From the NCBI GenBank assembly GCA_007125435.1, contig SLDF01000269.1, forward strand, positions 1 through 6,623: 6,623 nt of DNA, read 5' to 3'. Every line of letters starts with the position of its first letter. Positions within the stretch are counted from its first letter, which is position 1. Both the position numbers and the translations under genes were made by a program. This stretch comes from Saprospiraceae bacterium (GTDB lineage Bacteria; Bacteroidota; Bacteroidia; Chitinophagales; Saprospiraceae). Of this stretch, positions 1 to 6,174 are shown piece by piece. Below the pieces are notes generated by a model that saw only the letters and a program-made list of their open reading frames with translations, had not been told where the DNA came from and ran no database searches.

Positions 1-100
1 GGTATGCCATGGAAAAGATAAATTTAAACTTTCCTGTTTATGAGTGACATCATACGTGGGTAACAGGAATTGATAAAATAGGCTATTGTGAAGGTAGGTC
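1..100. other. Left edge, no supportable gene
   Basis: All three forward frames hit a stop within the first 47 bases (TAA at 19-21, TGA at 41-43 and TGA at 45-47). The tail of an upstream gene could therefore end here, but the window gives too little to say which frame, if any, was coding. The rest of the stretch is AT-rich spacer upstream of the first gene. Confidence 0.4.
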
Positions 101-101
101 G

Positions 102-118
102 TGTTAAATTCTGTTAAA
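102..118 (+). repeat. Tandem TGTTAAA pair, possible operator
   Basis: TGTTAAA occurs at 102-108 and again at 112-118, so the copies are 10 bases apart, one helical turn. The pair lies about 40 bases upstream of the -7 box at 156-163, where an activator or repressor half-site pair could sit. The flanks GTGTT (101-105) and AACAC (117-121) also form a short inverted repeat. A regulator-binding role is inferred from position only. Confidence 0.3.
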
Positions 119-155
119 CACCATCTACCTTCTTTTTTTAAATTGACTTTTGGAC

Positions 156-163
156 TATATTTG
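156..163 (+). promoter_or_regulatory. Bacteroidota -7 promoter box TATATTTG
   Basis: TATATTTG matches the Bacteroidota housekeeping consensus TAnnTTTG exactly. A -33 TTTG is not clear; at the expected distance there is only a T-run (133-139). Transcription would start near 169-171, about 20 bases before the TTG at 191. That makes this box the main reason for choosing the downstream start of the Cys-rich gene. The 11-mer AATTGACTTTT (141-151), just upstream, recurs in the arms of the inverted repeat at 608-685. Confidence 0.5.
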
Positions 164-190
164 ATCTTTCAAAAAAGCAAGACATTTACG

Positions 191-613
191 TTGAAGGCCG
201 TTTCTTTCATATTAGCCGTTTATATGTTGATGCTGAGTTGTATTCAAACGACCTTTGCAGCAAGTGACAAAGCGAACAGTTGCTGCAAGAAAGAAACGAC
301 AACTATCATAACTCCCCTCGTAGATCCAATTCACATCGTTAAAAACTATAGTATTGACCTGGAAGATGCACCTGGCTCAAACTGTTGCAGTAGCGCTAAA
401 CATTGCGACCATGATAAAGAAGAAGATCACGATGATAAATCATGCTGTGACTGTACCAATCCGTTTTGTTGTTTTAAGTTTCAAAAAGTAACGTTTTACA
501 ACATTTTAGCGCATTGGACCATACTACTGCCATTTTCCAATAACCGTATATCAATTTTTACAAATACATTGTCAGATTTTTGGAATCCCGATATCTGGCA
601 CCCTCCCGTTTAA
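191..613 (+). CDS. Small exported Cys/His-rich protein, metal-associated
   Basis: This 140-residue protein has a hydrophobic N-terminal signal (MKAVSFILAVYMLMLS, residues 1-16), with cleavage probably after the TTFAA near residue 24. The mature part carries ten cysteines, eight in CC pairs (31-32, 65-66, 85-86, 93-94) plus C72 and C88. An acidic His-rich stretch (residues 71-82) and a C-terminal WHPPV also stand out. From memory, this layout resembles the short Bacteroidota proteins named HYC_CC_PP or DUF6660, which sit before TonB receptors or heavy-metal efflux genes. Metal binding in the periplasm is inferred, and no enzyme motif is seen. The frame is open back to a GTG at 101, but the -7 box at 156-163 would lie inside that longer version and the signal peptide would be buried, so I prefer TTG 191. 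TTG is rare as a start, so the exact start is uncertain. The stop codon lies inside the left arm of the inverted repeat leading to the receptor gene. Confidence 0.7.
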   Translation: MKAVSFILAVYMLMLSCIQTTFAASDKANSCCKKETTTIITPLVDPIHIVKNYSIDLEDAPGSNCCSSAKHCDHDKEEDHDDKSCCDCTNPFCCFKFQKVTFYNILAHWTILLPFSNNRISIFTNTLSDFWNPDIWHPPV

Positions 614-685
614 TTGACTTTTTCGAGTATTAGAGCAATCTTATTCTAAATTATGACACGATCACGTGTCAAAAGTCAATTAAAC
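608..685 (+). promoter_or_regulatory. Structured junction: 15-bp inverted repeat, three-way fold
   Basis: GTTTAATTGACTTTT (608-622) and AAAAGTCAATTAAAC (671-685) are perfect inverted copies separated by 48 bases. Between them are TTAGA/TCTAA (630-634 with 645-649) and GACACG/CGTGTC (655-660 with 665-670, loop ATCA), so the RNA can fold as a three-way junction with the last hairpin stacked directly on the outer stem. The left arm contains the stop codon of the Cys-rich gene (611-613), and the right arm ends one base before the receptor ATG (686). A ribosome finishing the first gene would cover the left arm and free the receptor start, so translational coupling is a natural reading. No T-run follows, so it does not look like an intrinsic terminator. 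Function is inferred; the repeats are plain in the sequence. Confidence 0.65.
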
Positions 686-2929
686 ATGAAAAAATTAATA
701 GTTATATTATTAGTATTACTCACAGGAGTATCTGTACTAATTGGACAAGAAAAAATAGAAGGTCATATATATGATGATGAAGGTCAACCTCTAGATGGGG
801 CTCAAGTCTTTTTCACACCTACTGAAACTCCTCTATCTAGTAATGAGGAAGGTTTCTTTGCACTGGAGTTTGATCAATTTATCGCCGGTAGTCTGATCAT
901 TTCATATATAGGCTTCAGAACAGATACAGTTTATATATCTGAGCCCGGTTATTATCAGTTTCGATTAGTACCGAACACTGAGATAAAAGAAGTTCTTGTA
1001 AAAGGTCGGGCAAAAGGTACCGGTATCTCCAACAGTGTGCAAAAAGTAGAGACCATAAATGCCATTGAACTGACCAAAGCAGCATGCTGTGATCTGGCGG
1101 GTTGTTTTAACACGGAGGGCAGTGTGCAGGTCAATACCACTAATGTGGTCACTAACAGTAAGGAGCTACGCTTACTAGGGCTATCAGGTGTTTATAATCA
1201 AATTCTCATGGACGGAATGCCCATGTTCATGGGAAATACCTACACTTTTGGTATCAGCCACTATCCAGGCACATTGATTAATCAAATCATGATTGCGAAA
1301 GGTACGAGCTCCGTACTGCAAGGATATGATGCGATCTCAGGACAAATCAATGTCGTCACTAAAAAGTACAAGACGACACCTTCGTTATTGCTCAACGGAT
1401 ACATCAATAACTTCGGCGAACGTCAATTCAATTATCATCAGGCTTATGAGATTGGAGACAAGTTAAAAGCCACCACCTCTTTTCATACCGTCATGCCATC
1501 CGAAAGAATGGATATGAACGATGATGGGTTTATTGATATGCCTTTGATTAGAAGAAGCAGCTTTTATCAAACCTTTGAGTACGGTGATACGGATCAAACA
1601 GGGTATAGCAATATGAATATGGTGCAATACCTTGACGAAAAAAGGGTCGGTGGCACATTGACATTTGACCCCATGAAGGATGCCGGCACGACAAATGACT
1701 ACGGTCATTTTATACAACTCAACCAGGTCAATGTCATCTCAAAGCACTACTATCGATGGTCAGGCAGACAGGGCGTTGGAATACAGACCAGTTATCAAAA
1801 TCACTTACAGGACAGTTGGTTTGGGTTGCTTCGTTACCAGTCCAATATGCATAATGCATACGTCAATTTGCAATTTGAGTCTATCTATGGGGAAGATAAT
1901 ATGTTCAAAGGTGGTATCAGTTATCGCTATTTTGACATTGATGAACTGGTAAGCTTTGCACCTGAGGAGCAGTTTAGGGATTATGGAGGGCGATACCATA
2001 GAATTGAAAGTGTTCCGGGAGTATATGCCGAAAATACATTAAACCTCATGGACAATCATCTGAATATCATCACGGCTATGAGAATCGACTTGCACAGTGA
2101 ATTTGGCACTTTTTACACACCGAGGGTGTTGGTAAGATATATTGCAGATGAACACCTTGTCCTGAGAGGATCGGCCGGAAAAGGTTATCGCACGGTAAAC
2201 TTCTTATCGGAATATGCTCAGATCACAGGGGGCACCAGGAACCTGGTCGTACTGGAAAATCCTCGTCCTGAAGAAGCCTATAACACAGGGATAAGTGCAA
2301 ACTATACGAGACGGTGGGGACTGTTGGAAATGGATGCCGGTGTCGATTACTTTTACACTTATTTTATCAATCAAGTCTTTCCTGACTTTGATAGAGATCC
2401 GCTTTCTGTTTTCATATTCAACAGCCGCGATCAAGTAAGGTCACACAGCCTCCAGGCGGACCTAAAGCTTGAATACGACCAGTGGCTCGAATTGAAAATC
2501 ATTTACAATTATCTCGATGTACTCAGCAATGAAACCGGAGAAAGAGTTTCCCTTCCTTTTATCATGAAGCATAGGGTAACCAATACGCTATCAATCCGAC
2601 CTTTCTCAATACCGTGGTACTTTGACATCAATGCGCACTGGAATGGCATACAACGCTTACCGGACAACTTGAGTGAATTACCGGAGATATATCATGTGGA
2701 TCAATTCTCAACGCCGTTTTGGGACTTGAATGCTCAAGTGACCTATAAAGTCGGGAACTGGGAGCTGTACCTTGGCTGTGAAAACATATTGGGTTTTATG
2801 CAGTTCAACCCTATTAGGTCAGCCGATGATCCATTTGGTCAGTTTTTTGATATCTCCTCAGTATGGGGACCAACAAGAGGTCGAGAATACTATTTTGGAT
2901 TCAGGTATACATTAGACAAGAAGCAGTAG
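686..2929 (+). CDS. TonB-dependent outer-membrane receptor, probable metal uptake
   Basis: This 747-residue protein would move a scarce ligand across the outer membrane using TonB/ExbBD energy. It has a signal peptide (MKKLIVILLVLLTG, cleaved near residue 20), a carboxypeptidase-regulatory-like domain (about 22-98), a TonB-box-like IKEVLVKG (100-107), a plug (about 120-227, with the typical GTSSVLQGYDAISGQINV region) and a beta-barrel to the C-terminus. The plug carries CC-x4-C (C134, C135, C140) and a Met cluster (M175, M178, M180, M182). C698 is the only other Cys in the mature protein. The CC plug motif is, from memory, typical of Bacteroidota receptors that travel with small Cys-rich or HMA-domain proteins, which suggests copper or another soft metal; the ligand is not proven. 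A DxNxDGxxD loop (276-284) resembles a calcium-binding loop. An in-frame ATG at 653 would add eleven polar residues before the signal peptide, so 686 is preferred. Tandem TAG stops end the gene. Confidence 0.88.
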   Translation: MKKLIVILLVLLTGVSVLIGQEKIEGHIYDDEGQPLDGAQVFFTPTETPLSSNEEGFFALEFDQFIAGSLIISYIGFRTDTVYISEPGYYQFRLVPNTEIKEVLVKGRAKGTGISNSVQKVETINAIELTKAACCDLAGCFNTEGSVQVNTTNVVTNSKELRLLGLSGVYNQILMDGMPMFMGNTYTFGISHYPGTLINQIMIAKGTSSVLQGYDAISGQINVVTKKYKTTPSLLLNGYINNFGERQFNYHQAYEIGDKLKATTSFHTVMPSERMDMNDDGFIDMPLIRRSSFYQTFEYGDTDQTGYSNMNMVQYLDEKRVGGTLTFDPMKDAGTTNDYGHFIQLNQVNVISKHYYRWSGRQGVGIQTSYQNHLQDSWFGLLRYQSNMHNAYVNLQFESIYGEDNMFKGGISYRYFDIDELVSFAPEEQFRDYGGRYHRIESVPGVYAENTLNLMDNHLNIITAMRIDLHSEFGTFYTPRVLVRYIADEHLVLRGSAGKGYRTVNFLSEYAQITGGTRNLVVLENPRPEEAYNTGISANYTRRWGLLEMDAGVDYFYTYFINQVFPDFDRDPLSVFIFNSRDQVRSHSLQADLKLEYDQWLELKIIYNYLDVLSNETGERVSLPFIMKHRVTNTLSIRPFSIPWYFDINAHWNGIQRLPDNLSELPEIYHVDQFSTPFWDLNAQVTYKVGNWELYLGCENILGFMQFNPIRSADDPFGQFFDISSVWGPTRGREYYFGFRYTLDKKQ

Positions 2930-2932
2930 TAG

Positions 2933-3362
2933 AAATAGTCCATATGTCTTTCACGATGCGACGTATACAACTGCTTTCCATCAGCGCTAAGGAGTGGGTC
3001 ATGATCGAATAGCGATTACGTCTTCAAGGCCGAGCTAAAAGTAACCACCATAGAGTCTGAAAAAAGTCGTGGGATGGTCTAAGTTGCAGCTGTTTTGATC
3101 GAGGTCGAAGAAAAAAGATAATTGCATAGCCTTAGGCTACACCTAATGTTGTCTGAATATAGCTAGAGTGTATTGAATTTCACTTTAGTCAAGTGCTAAA
3201 GAGATAGCATAGTCTCAAGTGCTAGGCGACTGATGAAGCAGGAAGACAAACTCATCATGCCCATCAGAAATCCGATTACGGCCTTATATGACTTTAAAAC
3301 TTAGTGAATAGGGCTTTGTTTATTGACTTCAAACCCATCACTGATAAAAATAAAAATTATTA
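2933..3362. other. Long spacer without a supportable gene
   Basis: No frame on either strand gives a believable protein; the longest plausible starts give about 22 codons. Small structures seen are a 13-base palindrome TAGCCTTAGGCTA (3127-3139) and a cluster in which TCAAGTGCTA is repeated (3189-3198 and 3215-3224). An inverted TAGCA (3205-3209) between the copies can pair with TGCTA on either side. No clear terminator follows the receptor gene. The stretch could be a long 3' untranslated region, decayed coding sequence or an unrecognised small RNA. Confidence 0.5.
3189..3224 (+). repeat. TCAAGTGCTA direct repeat with alternative hairpins
   Basis: TCAAGTGCTA occurs twice, 26 bases apart. Between the copies TAGCA (3205-3209) can pair with TGCTA at 3194-3198 (6-base loop) or with TGCTA at 3220-3224 (10-base loop), so two mutually exclusive short hairpins are possible. 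Stems are only five base pairs, so chance is a real explanation. Confidence 0.3.
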
Positions 3363-3370
3363 TATCTTTG
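3363..3370 (+). promoter_or_regulatory. Bacteroidota -7 promoter box TATCTTTG
   Basis: TATCTTTG followed by C matches TAnnTTTG exactly and sits after an A/T-rich run. No clear -33 TTTG lies 19-21 bases upstream. Transcription would begin near 3375-3377, giving lysA a leader of roughly 220 bases that opens with the hairpin at 3375-3404. It is the best candidate promoter for lysA. Confidence 0.5.
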
Positions 3371-3374
3371 CGAC

Positions 3375-3404
3375 AGGTTGAATCGAAAGGTTCAACCTTT
3401 TTTT
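3375..3404 (+). terminator. Hairpin plus T7, intrinsic-terminator-like
   Basis: AGGTTGAA (3375-3382) and TTCAACCT (3391-3398) form a perfect 8-bp stem around an 8-base loop, followed by T's through 3404 (seven in a row). The shape is that of a Rho-independent terminator on the + strand; the reverse strand lacks a T-run. It could end transcripts reading in from the receptor gene 445 bases upstream. It also begins exactly at the predicted start of the TATCTTTG promoter, so it could instead be a 5'-end stem-loop or an attenuator of lysA. Confidence 0.5.
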
Positions 3405-3596
3405 AACCCATTTTGTATAATAGAGCATTCTACAGGGAATTTGGTAGATCGAATAAGAAAGTGGCTTCTTGAATGACTCAGAAGCCTCGATGTGTGTCTA
3501 TAGTTGACCACAAAGAGCACGAAAGCTAGCGAGAGTATAGCCTTAGCAGGAAATCCAATAACATCATTCAGAAAAAATCAGGAAAAGCATTTCATC
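3405..3596 (+). other. Putative lysA leader with small hairpins
   Basis: Two hairpins lie in this untranslated stretch: TCTAC/GTAGA (3429-3433 with 3444-3448, 10-base loop) and GGCTTCT/AGAAGCC (3463-3469 with 3480-3486, 10-base loop). Neither is followed by a T-run. I do not recognise a lysine riboswitch core or a T-box. The lysA frame stays open back to a TTG at 3504, but these 31 codons look unlike the start of LysA. A Shine-Dalgarno-like AGGAAAA lies at 3580-3586, ten bases before the lysA ATG. Confidence 0.4.
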
Positions 3597-4832
3597 ATGG
3601 AGCTAATGGACAACACATATAAGATTCAGGGTATTGATGTACTAGACATCACAAAAAAGTATGATACACCACTATATGTTTACGATGGTGAGAAGATAAA
3701 ATCTCAGTACGAAAGACTTTACAATGCCTTTAATGTAGAAGACTTGAAACTTCACTACGCTTGCAAGGCATTATCAAATATCAATATTCTGAAATTGATG
3801 AAATCACTTGGCGCCGGCCTAGATGCGGTATCGATTAGTGAGGTCAAAATGGGCCTAAAAGCCGGGTTTGAACCTGAGGACATCATCTATACACCCAACT
3901 GTGTTTCGGTGGGTGAATTAGAAGCAGCAGTAAAACTCGGTGTAAAAATGAATATTGATGACATAGAAGCGCTCGAGTATATGGGCATGAATCACCCACA
4001 AATACCCCTATGTATACGTATTAACCCACATCTCATGGCTGGAGGAAACGAAAACATATCAGTCGGCCATATAGATTCAAAGTTTGGCATATCTATACAT
4101 CAACTCCCGCTCATCCTGAGAATAGTAAAAACCTTAAACATAAAAATAGAAGGTGTACACATGCATACCGGATCGGATATATTGGATGTAGAAGTATTTA
4201 ATATGGCTGCAGATATTCTTTTTCAAGTCGCAGATAACTTTGAAGACATCACATATATTGATTTTGGAAGTGGATTCAAAGTCAAATACAAATCCAATGA
4301 TTATGAAACACCAATTGAGTCCTTTGGCAAATCGTTCTCTAAGAAATTTAATGATTATTGTAAAAAGAGAGGAAAGACCATTCGTCTTATGTTTGAACCG
4401 GGAAAGTTTCTTGTCAGTGAGTCCGGTCATTTCTTTGTGAGAACAAACCTCATCAAGCAAACGACCTCTACCATCTTTGCCGGTGTAGACTCTGGTTTCA
4501 ATCATTTACTCAGGCCCATGTTTTACGAAGCGCATCACGAGATCGTCAACGTGTCAAACCCCAATGGCAATGAAAGAATCTATACAATTGTCGGCTATAT
4601 TTGTGAAACTGATACCTTTGGGTATAATAGAAGACTTTCTGAAGTCAAGGAAAATGACATCTTATGTTTCAAAAATGCCGGAGCCTATTGTTTTATGATG
4701 TCCAGCAATTACAATAGCAGGAAACGACCCGCAGAAGTGTTGATTTACAATGGCAAAGATTATCTCATACGTGAGCGAGAGAGCTTTGAAGACTTATTGA
4801 GAAATCAAGTAGAACAGGAAATCAGCTTTTAA
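3597..4832 (+). CDS. lysA: Diaminopimelate decarboxylase
   Basis: This 411-residue cytosolic, PLP-dependent fold-type III enzyme makes L-lysine and CO2 from meso-diaminopimelate, the last step of lysine synthesis. The alanine-racemase-like barrel comes first, with the PLP lysine K57 in HYACKALS, then HTGS (190-193) and the glycine loop FGSGF (223-227) for the cofactor phosphate. EPGK is at 267-270, where many homologues have EPGR. The C-terminal beta domain has CETD (336-339), which supplies the catalytic Cys at the dimer interface, then AGAY (361-364) and SNYNSRKRPAEV (370-381), typical of LysA rather than of related arginine or carboxynorspermidine decarboxylases. Length is normal. I chose the ATG at 3597 because MELMDNTYKIQGI matches how Bacteroidota LysA proteins begin and AGGAAAA lies ten bases upstream; an ATG at 3606 is possible. 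The gene stands alone, converging with ilvE. Confidence 0.95.
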   Translation: MELMDNTYKIQGIDVLDITKKYDTPLYVYDGEKIKSQYERLYNAFNVEDLKLHYACKALSNINILKLMKSLGAGLDAVSISEVKMGLKAGFEPEDIIYTPNCVSVGELEAAVKLGVKMNIDDIEALEYMGMNHPQIPLCIRINPHLMAGGNENISVGHIDSKFGISIHQLPLILRIVKTLNIKIEGVHMHTGSDILDVEVFNMAADILFQVADNFEDITYIDFGSGFKVKYKSNDYETPIESFGKSFSKKFNDYCKKRGKTIRLMFEPGKFLVSESGHFFVRTNLIKQTTSTIFAGVDSGFNHLLRPMFYEAHHEIVNVSNPNGNERIYTIVGYICETDTFGYNRRLSEVKENDILCFKNAGAYCFMMSSNYNSRKRPAEVLIYNGKDYLIRERESFEDLLRNQVEQEISF

Positions 4833-4986
4833 TTGAGTTAATTGCTTACTCATGATTTAGTTTGTTGGAAGCTGCTTTGATTGCAGTGGTCTACAATTAT
4901 GCTATAATGATGTTTGATAAATACTGATTATCTGAATAAGTGTCTACCATACAGACTTCAGCATATAAAATCCGCCAAAATGAGCC
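4833..4986. other. Convergent lysA-ilvE spacer, no clear terminator
   Basis: Both flanking genes end here, so a two-way terminator would be expected. Only weak pairings are visible: TGAGT/ACTCA (4834-4838 with 4848-4852) just after the lysA stop, and a few four-base stems further on. None has a strong stem followed by a T-run on either strand. Confidence 0.4.
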
Positions 4987-6060
4987 TTATACCATGACGT
5001 GGTTGTCCACCGGCACGACCCAACCTCTTGTATCTACGATAGTACCATTACGCAATTGATTGATTTCCTTCTTGGCCATTAAGGATAGATTGAATTTATT
5101 TTGATCAAACTGCATAATCCTGTCTTTGTATGAAATAGCGGAGACATGAGAGACAACAGCTGCTGTCCCACTTCCAAACACTTCATCTAAAAGACCGGCA
5201 TCGTAGGCTTCGAAAAGCTCATCAATGGTGATTGGCCGCTCCTCGACTTCAATACCTTTATCTCTGAATATCTCAATGATAGACATCCTGGTAATACCTT
5301 TTAGTATTGCTCCGTCGCAAGAAGGTGTGATCAACTTGCCATCGATACTGAAAAAGATATTCATGGTTCCTACTTCCTGAACAAACTTTCTATATCTGGC
5401 ATCCAACCACAATACCTGATCAAATCCTTTTTCCTGTGCTATACGTGCAGGTAATAATGAACCAGCGTAATTTCCAGCTGCCTTGGCCTCACCTGTGCCA
5501 CCTTTGGCAGCCCTAACGTACTGTTCATCAGCAAGAAGCCTCACCGGTTTAGGATAGTAAGGACCTACCGGTAAAGTCAATATCATGAATGTAAATGTCT
5601 TTGAAGGTGCTACACCAATAAAATTATCGGTGGCAAACATAAAAGGACGAATATATAAAGCACTGCCCTCATCTTTAGGAATCCATCCTCTCTCTAGCCA
5701 AACCATAGACTTGACTGCTTCGATAAAAAGCTCTTCAGGTAATTCGGGCATACACATCCTTCTAGCTGATGCATTAATTCGCTCGACATGCTTTTCCGGT
5801 CTGAACAACATGGGAACACCTTCCTTATTGATCGAAGCTTTCATGCCTTCAAAAATGGACTGCCCATAGTGCAGTGCCATATTCGCCGGATGAATATCTA
5901 ATGTGTCTAAAGGTAATATCCTGGGGTTTTGCCACATGTTATCCTTGTAATCCGCTATAAACATGTGGTCGCTCAATACCTTACCAAAAGGCAGGTTGGA
6001 AAAATCAATAGAAGGTAATTTTGATTCTTTTGTCCGAGTTATGTCTATTGTCACTTTCAT
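4987..6060 (-). CDS. ilvE: Branched-chain amino-acid aminotransferase
   Basis: This 357-residue cytosolic, PLP-dependent fold-type IV aminotransferase moves the amino group between glutamate and the keto acids of leucine, isoleucine and valine, the last step of their synthesis. The PLP lysine is K193 in GEAKAAGNYAGS (190-201). The class IV signature runs from E229 (EVGTMNIFF, 229-237) to R258 (LKGITR, 253-258). GSGTAAVVSHV (296-306) forms the cofactor and carboxylate loop, and RPEKHVERINASARR (87-101) carries the conserved arginines. Length and motifs fit the longer, eukaryote-like BCAT type (about 355 residues) rather than the 300-residue E. coli type. The ATG at 6060 begins MKVTIDITRT with no Shine-Dalgarno sequence, as is common in Bacteroidota. 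The gene is transcribed toward lysA and away from the ATP-grasp gene. A D-amino-acid transaminase or aminodeoxychorismate lyase is unlikely given EVGTMN. Confidence 0.95.
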   Translation of the reverse strand: MKVTIDITRTKESKLPSIDFSNLPFGKVLSDHMFIADYKDNMWQNPRILPLDTLDIHPANMALHYGQSIFEGMKASINKEGVPMLFRPEKHVERINASARRMCMPELPEELFIEAVKSMVWLERGWIPKDEGSALYIRPFMFATDNFIGVAPSKTFTFMILTLPVGPYYPKPVRLLADEQYVRAAKGGTGEAKAAGNYAGSLLPARIAQEKGFDQVLWLDARYRKFVQEVGTMNIFFSIDGKLITPSCDGAILKGITRMSIIEIFRDKGIEVEERPITIDELFEAYDAGLLDEVFGSGTAAVVSHVSAISYKDRIMQFDQNKFNLSLMAKKEINQLRNGTIVDTRGWVVPVDNHVMV

Positions 6061-6174
6061 ACCGTAAATTTACACATTATTAACCAAAAAGTAAAATTTC
6101 ATCAATGAATTAAATTGATTGTATTAATTTTATAAACAGATTATATTTATTGGTAATACAAAATAAAATTGCGA
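6061..6174. promoter_or_regulatory. Divergent AT-rich promoter region
   Basis: These 114 bases must start both ilvE (-) and the ATP-grasp gene (+). No exact TAnnTTTG box is present. Near matches on + are TATATTTA (6142-6149) and TAAAATTG followed by C (6164-6171). On - they are TAAATTTA followed by C, in the perfect palindrome GTAAATTTAC (6064-6073) three bases before the ilvE ATG, and TACTTTTTG (6093-6085). If the TAAAATTGC box is used, the + transcript would start at or inside the first codons of the ATP-grasp gene, favouring the ATG at 6184. All are weak candidates. Confidence 0.35.

Noticed and set aside
653..685. ATG at 653 as start of the TonB receptor
   Set aside because: It adds eleven polar residues before a perfect signal peptide starting MKKLIVILL at 686, and it lies inside the hairpin 655-670.
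608..685. Miniature transposable element with 15-bp terminal inverted repeats
   Set aside because: No flanking target duplication is visible and no second copy occurs in the window; its fit to the stop and start codons favours a regulatory role. A genome search could reopen this.
955..2434. Several 64-90-codon open frames overlapping the receptor gene on both strands
   Set aside because: They are shadows of the receptor frame, with no recognisable domains, signals or start context.
2944..3012. 22-codon + strand frame just after the receptor stop
   Set aside because: Too short, no ribosome site, no recognisable peptide type.
3196..3264. Minus-strand 22-codon frame with a lipobox-like LSSC
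   Set aside because: Too short after the cysteine to be a lipoprotein, and no start signal.
3504..3596. TTG start extending lysA by 31 codons
   Set aside because: The extra residues do not resemble LysA N-termini, and a Shine-Dalgarno-like AGGAAAA precedes the ATG at 3597.
4134..4505. 123-codon antisense frame inside lysA
   Set aside because: It lies fully inside a strongly recognised gene and its protein has no recognisable features.
5585..5869. 94-codon frame antisense to ilvE
   Set aside because: Fully inside ilvE, with no domain or start signal.
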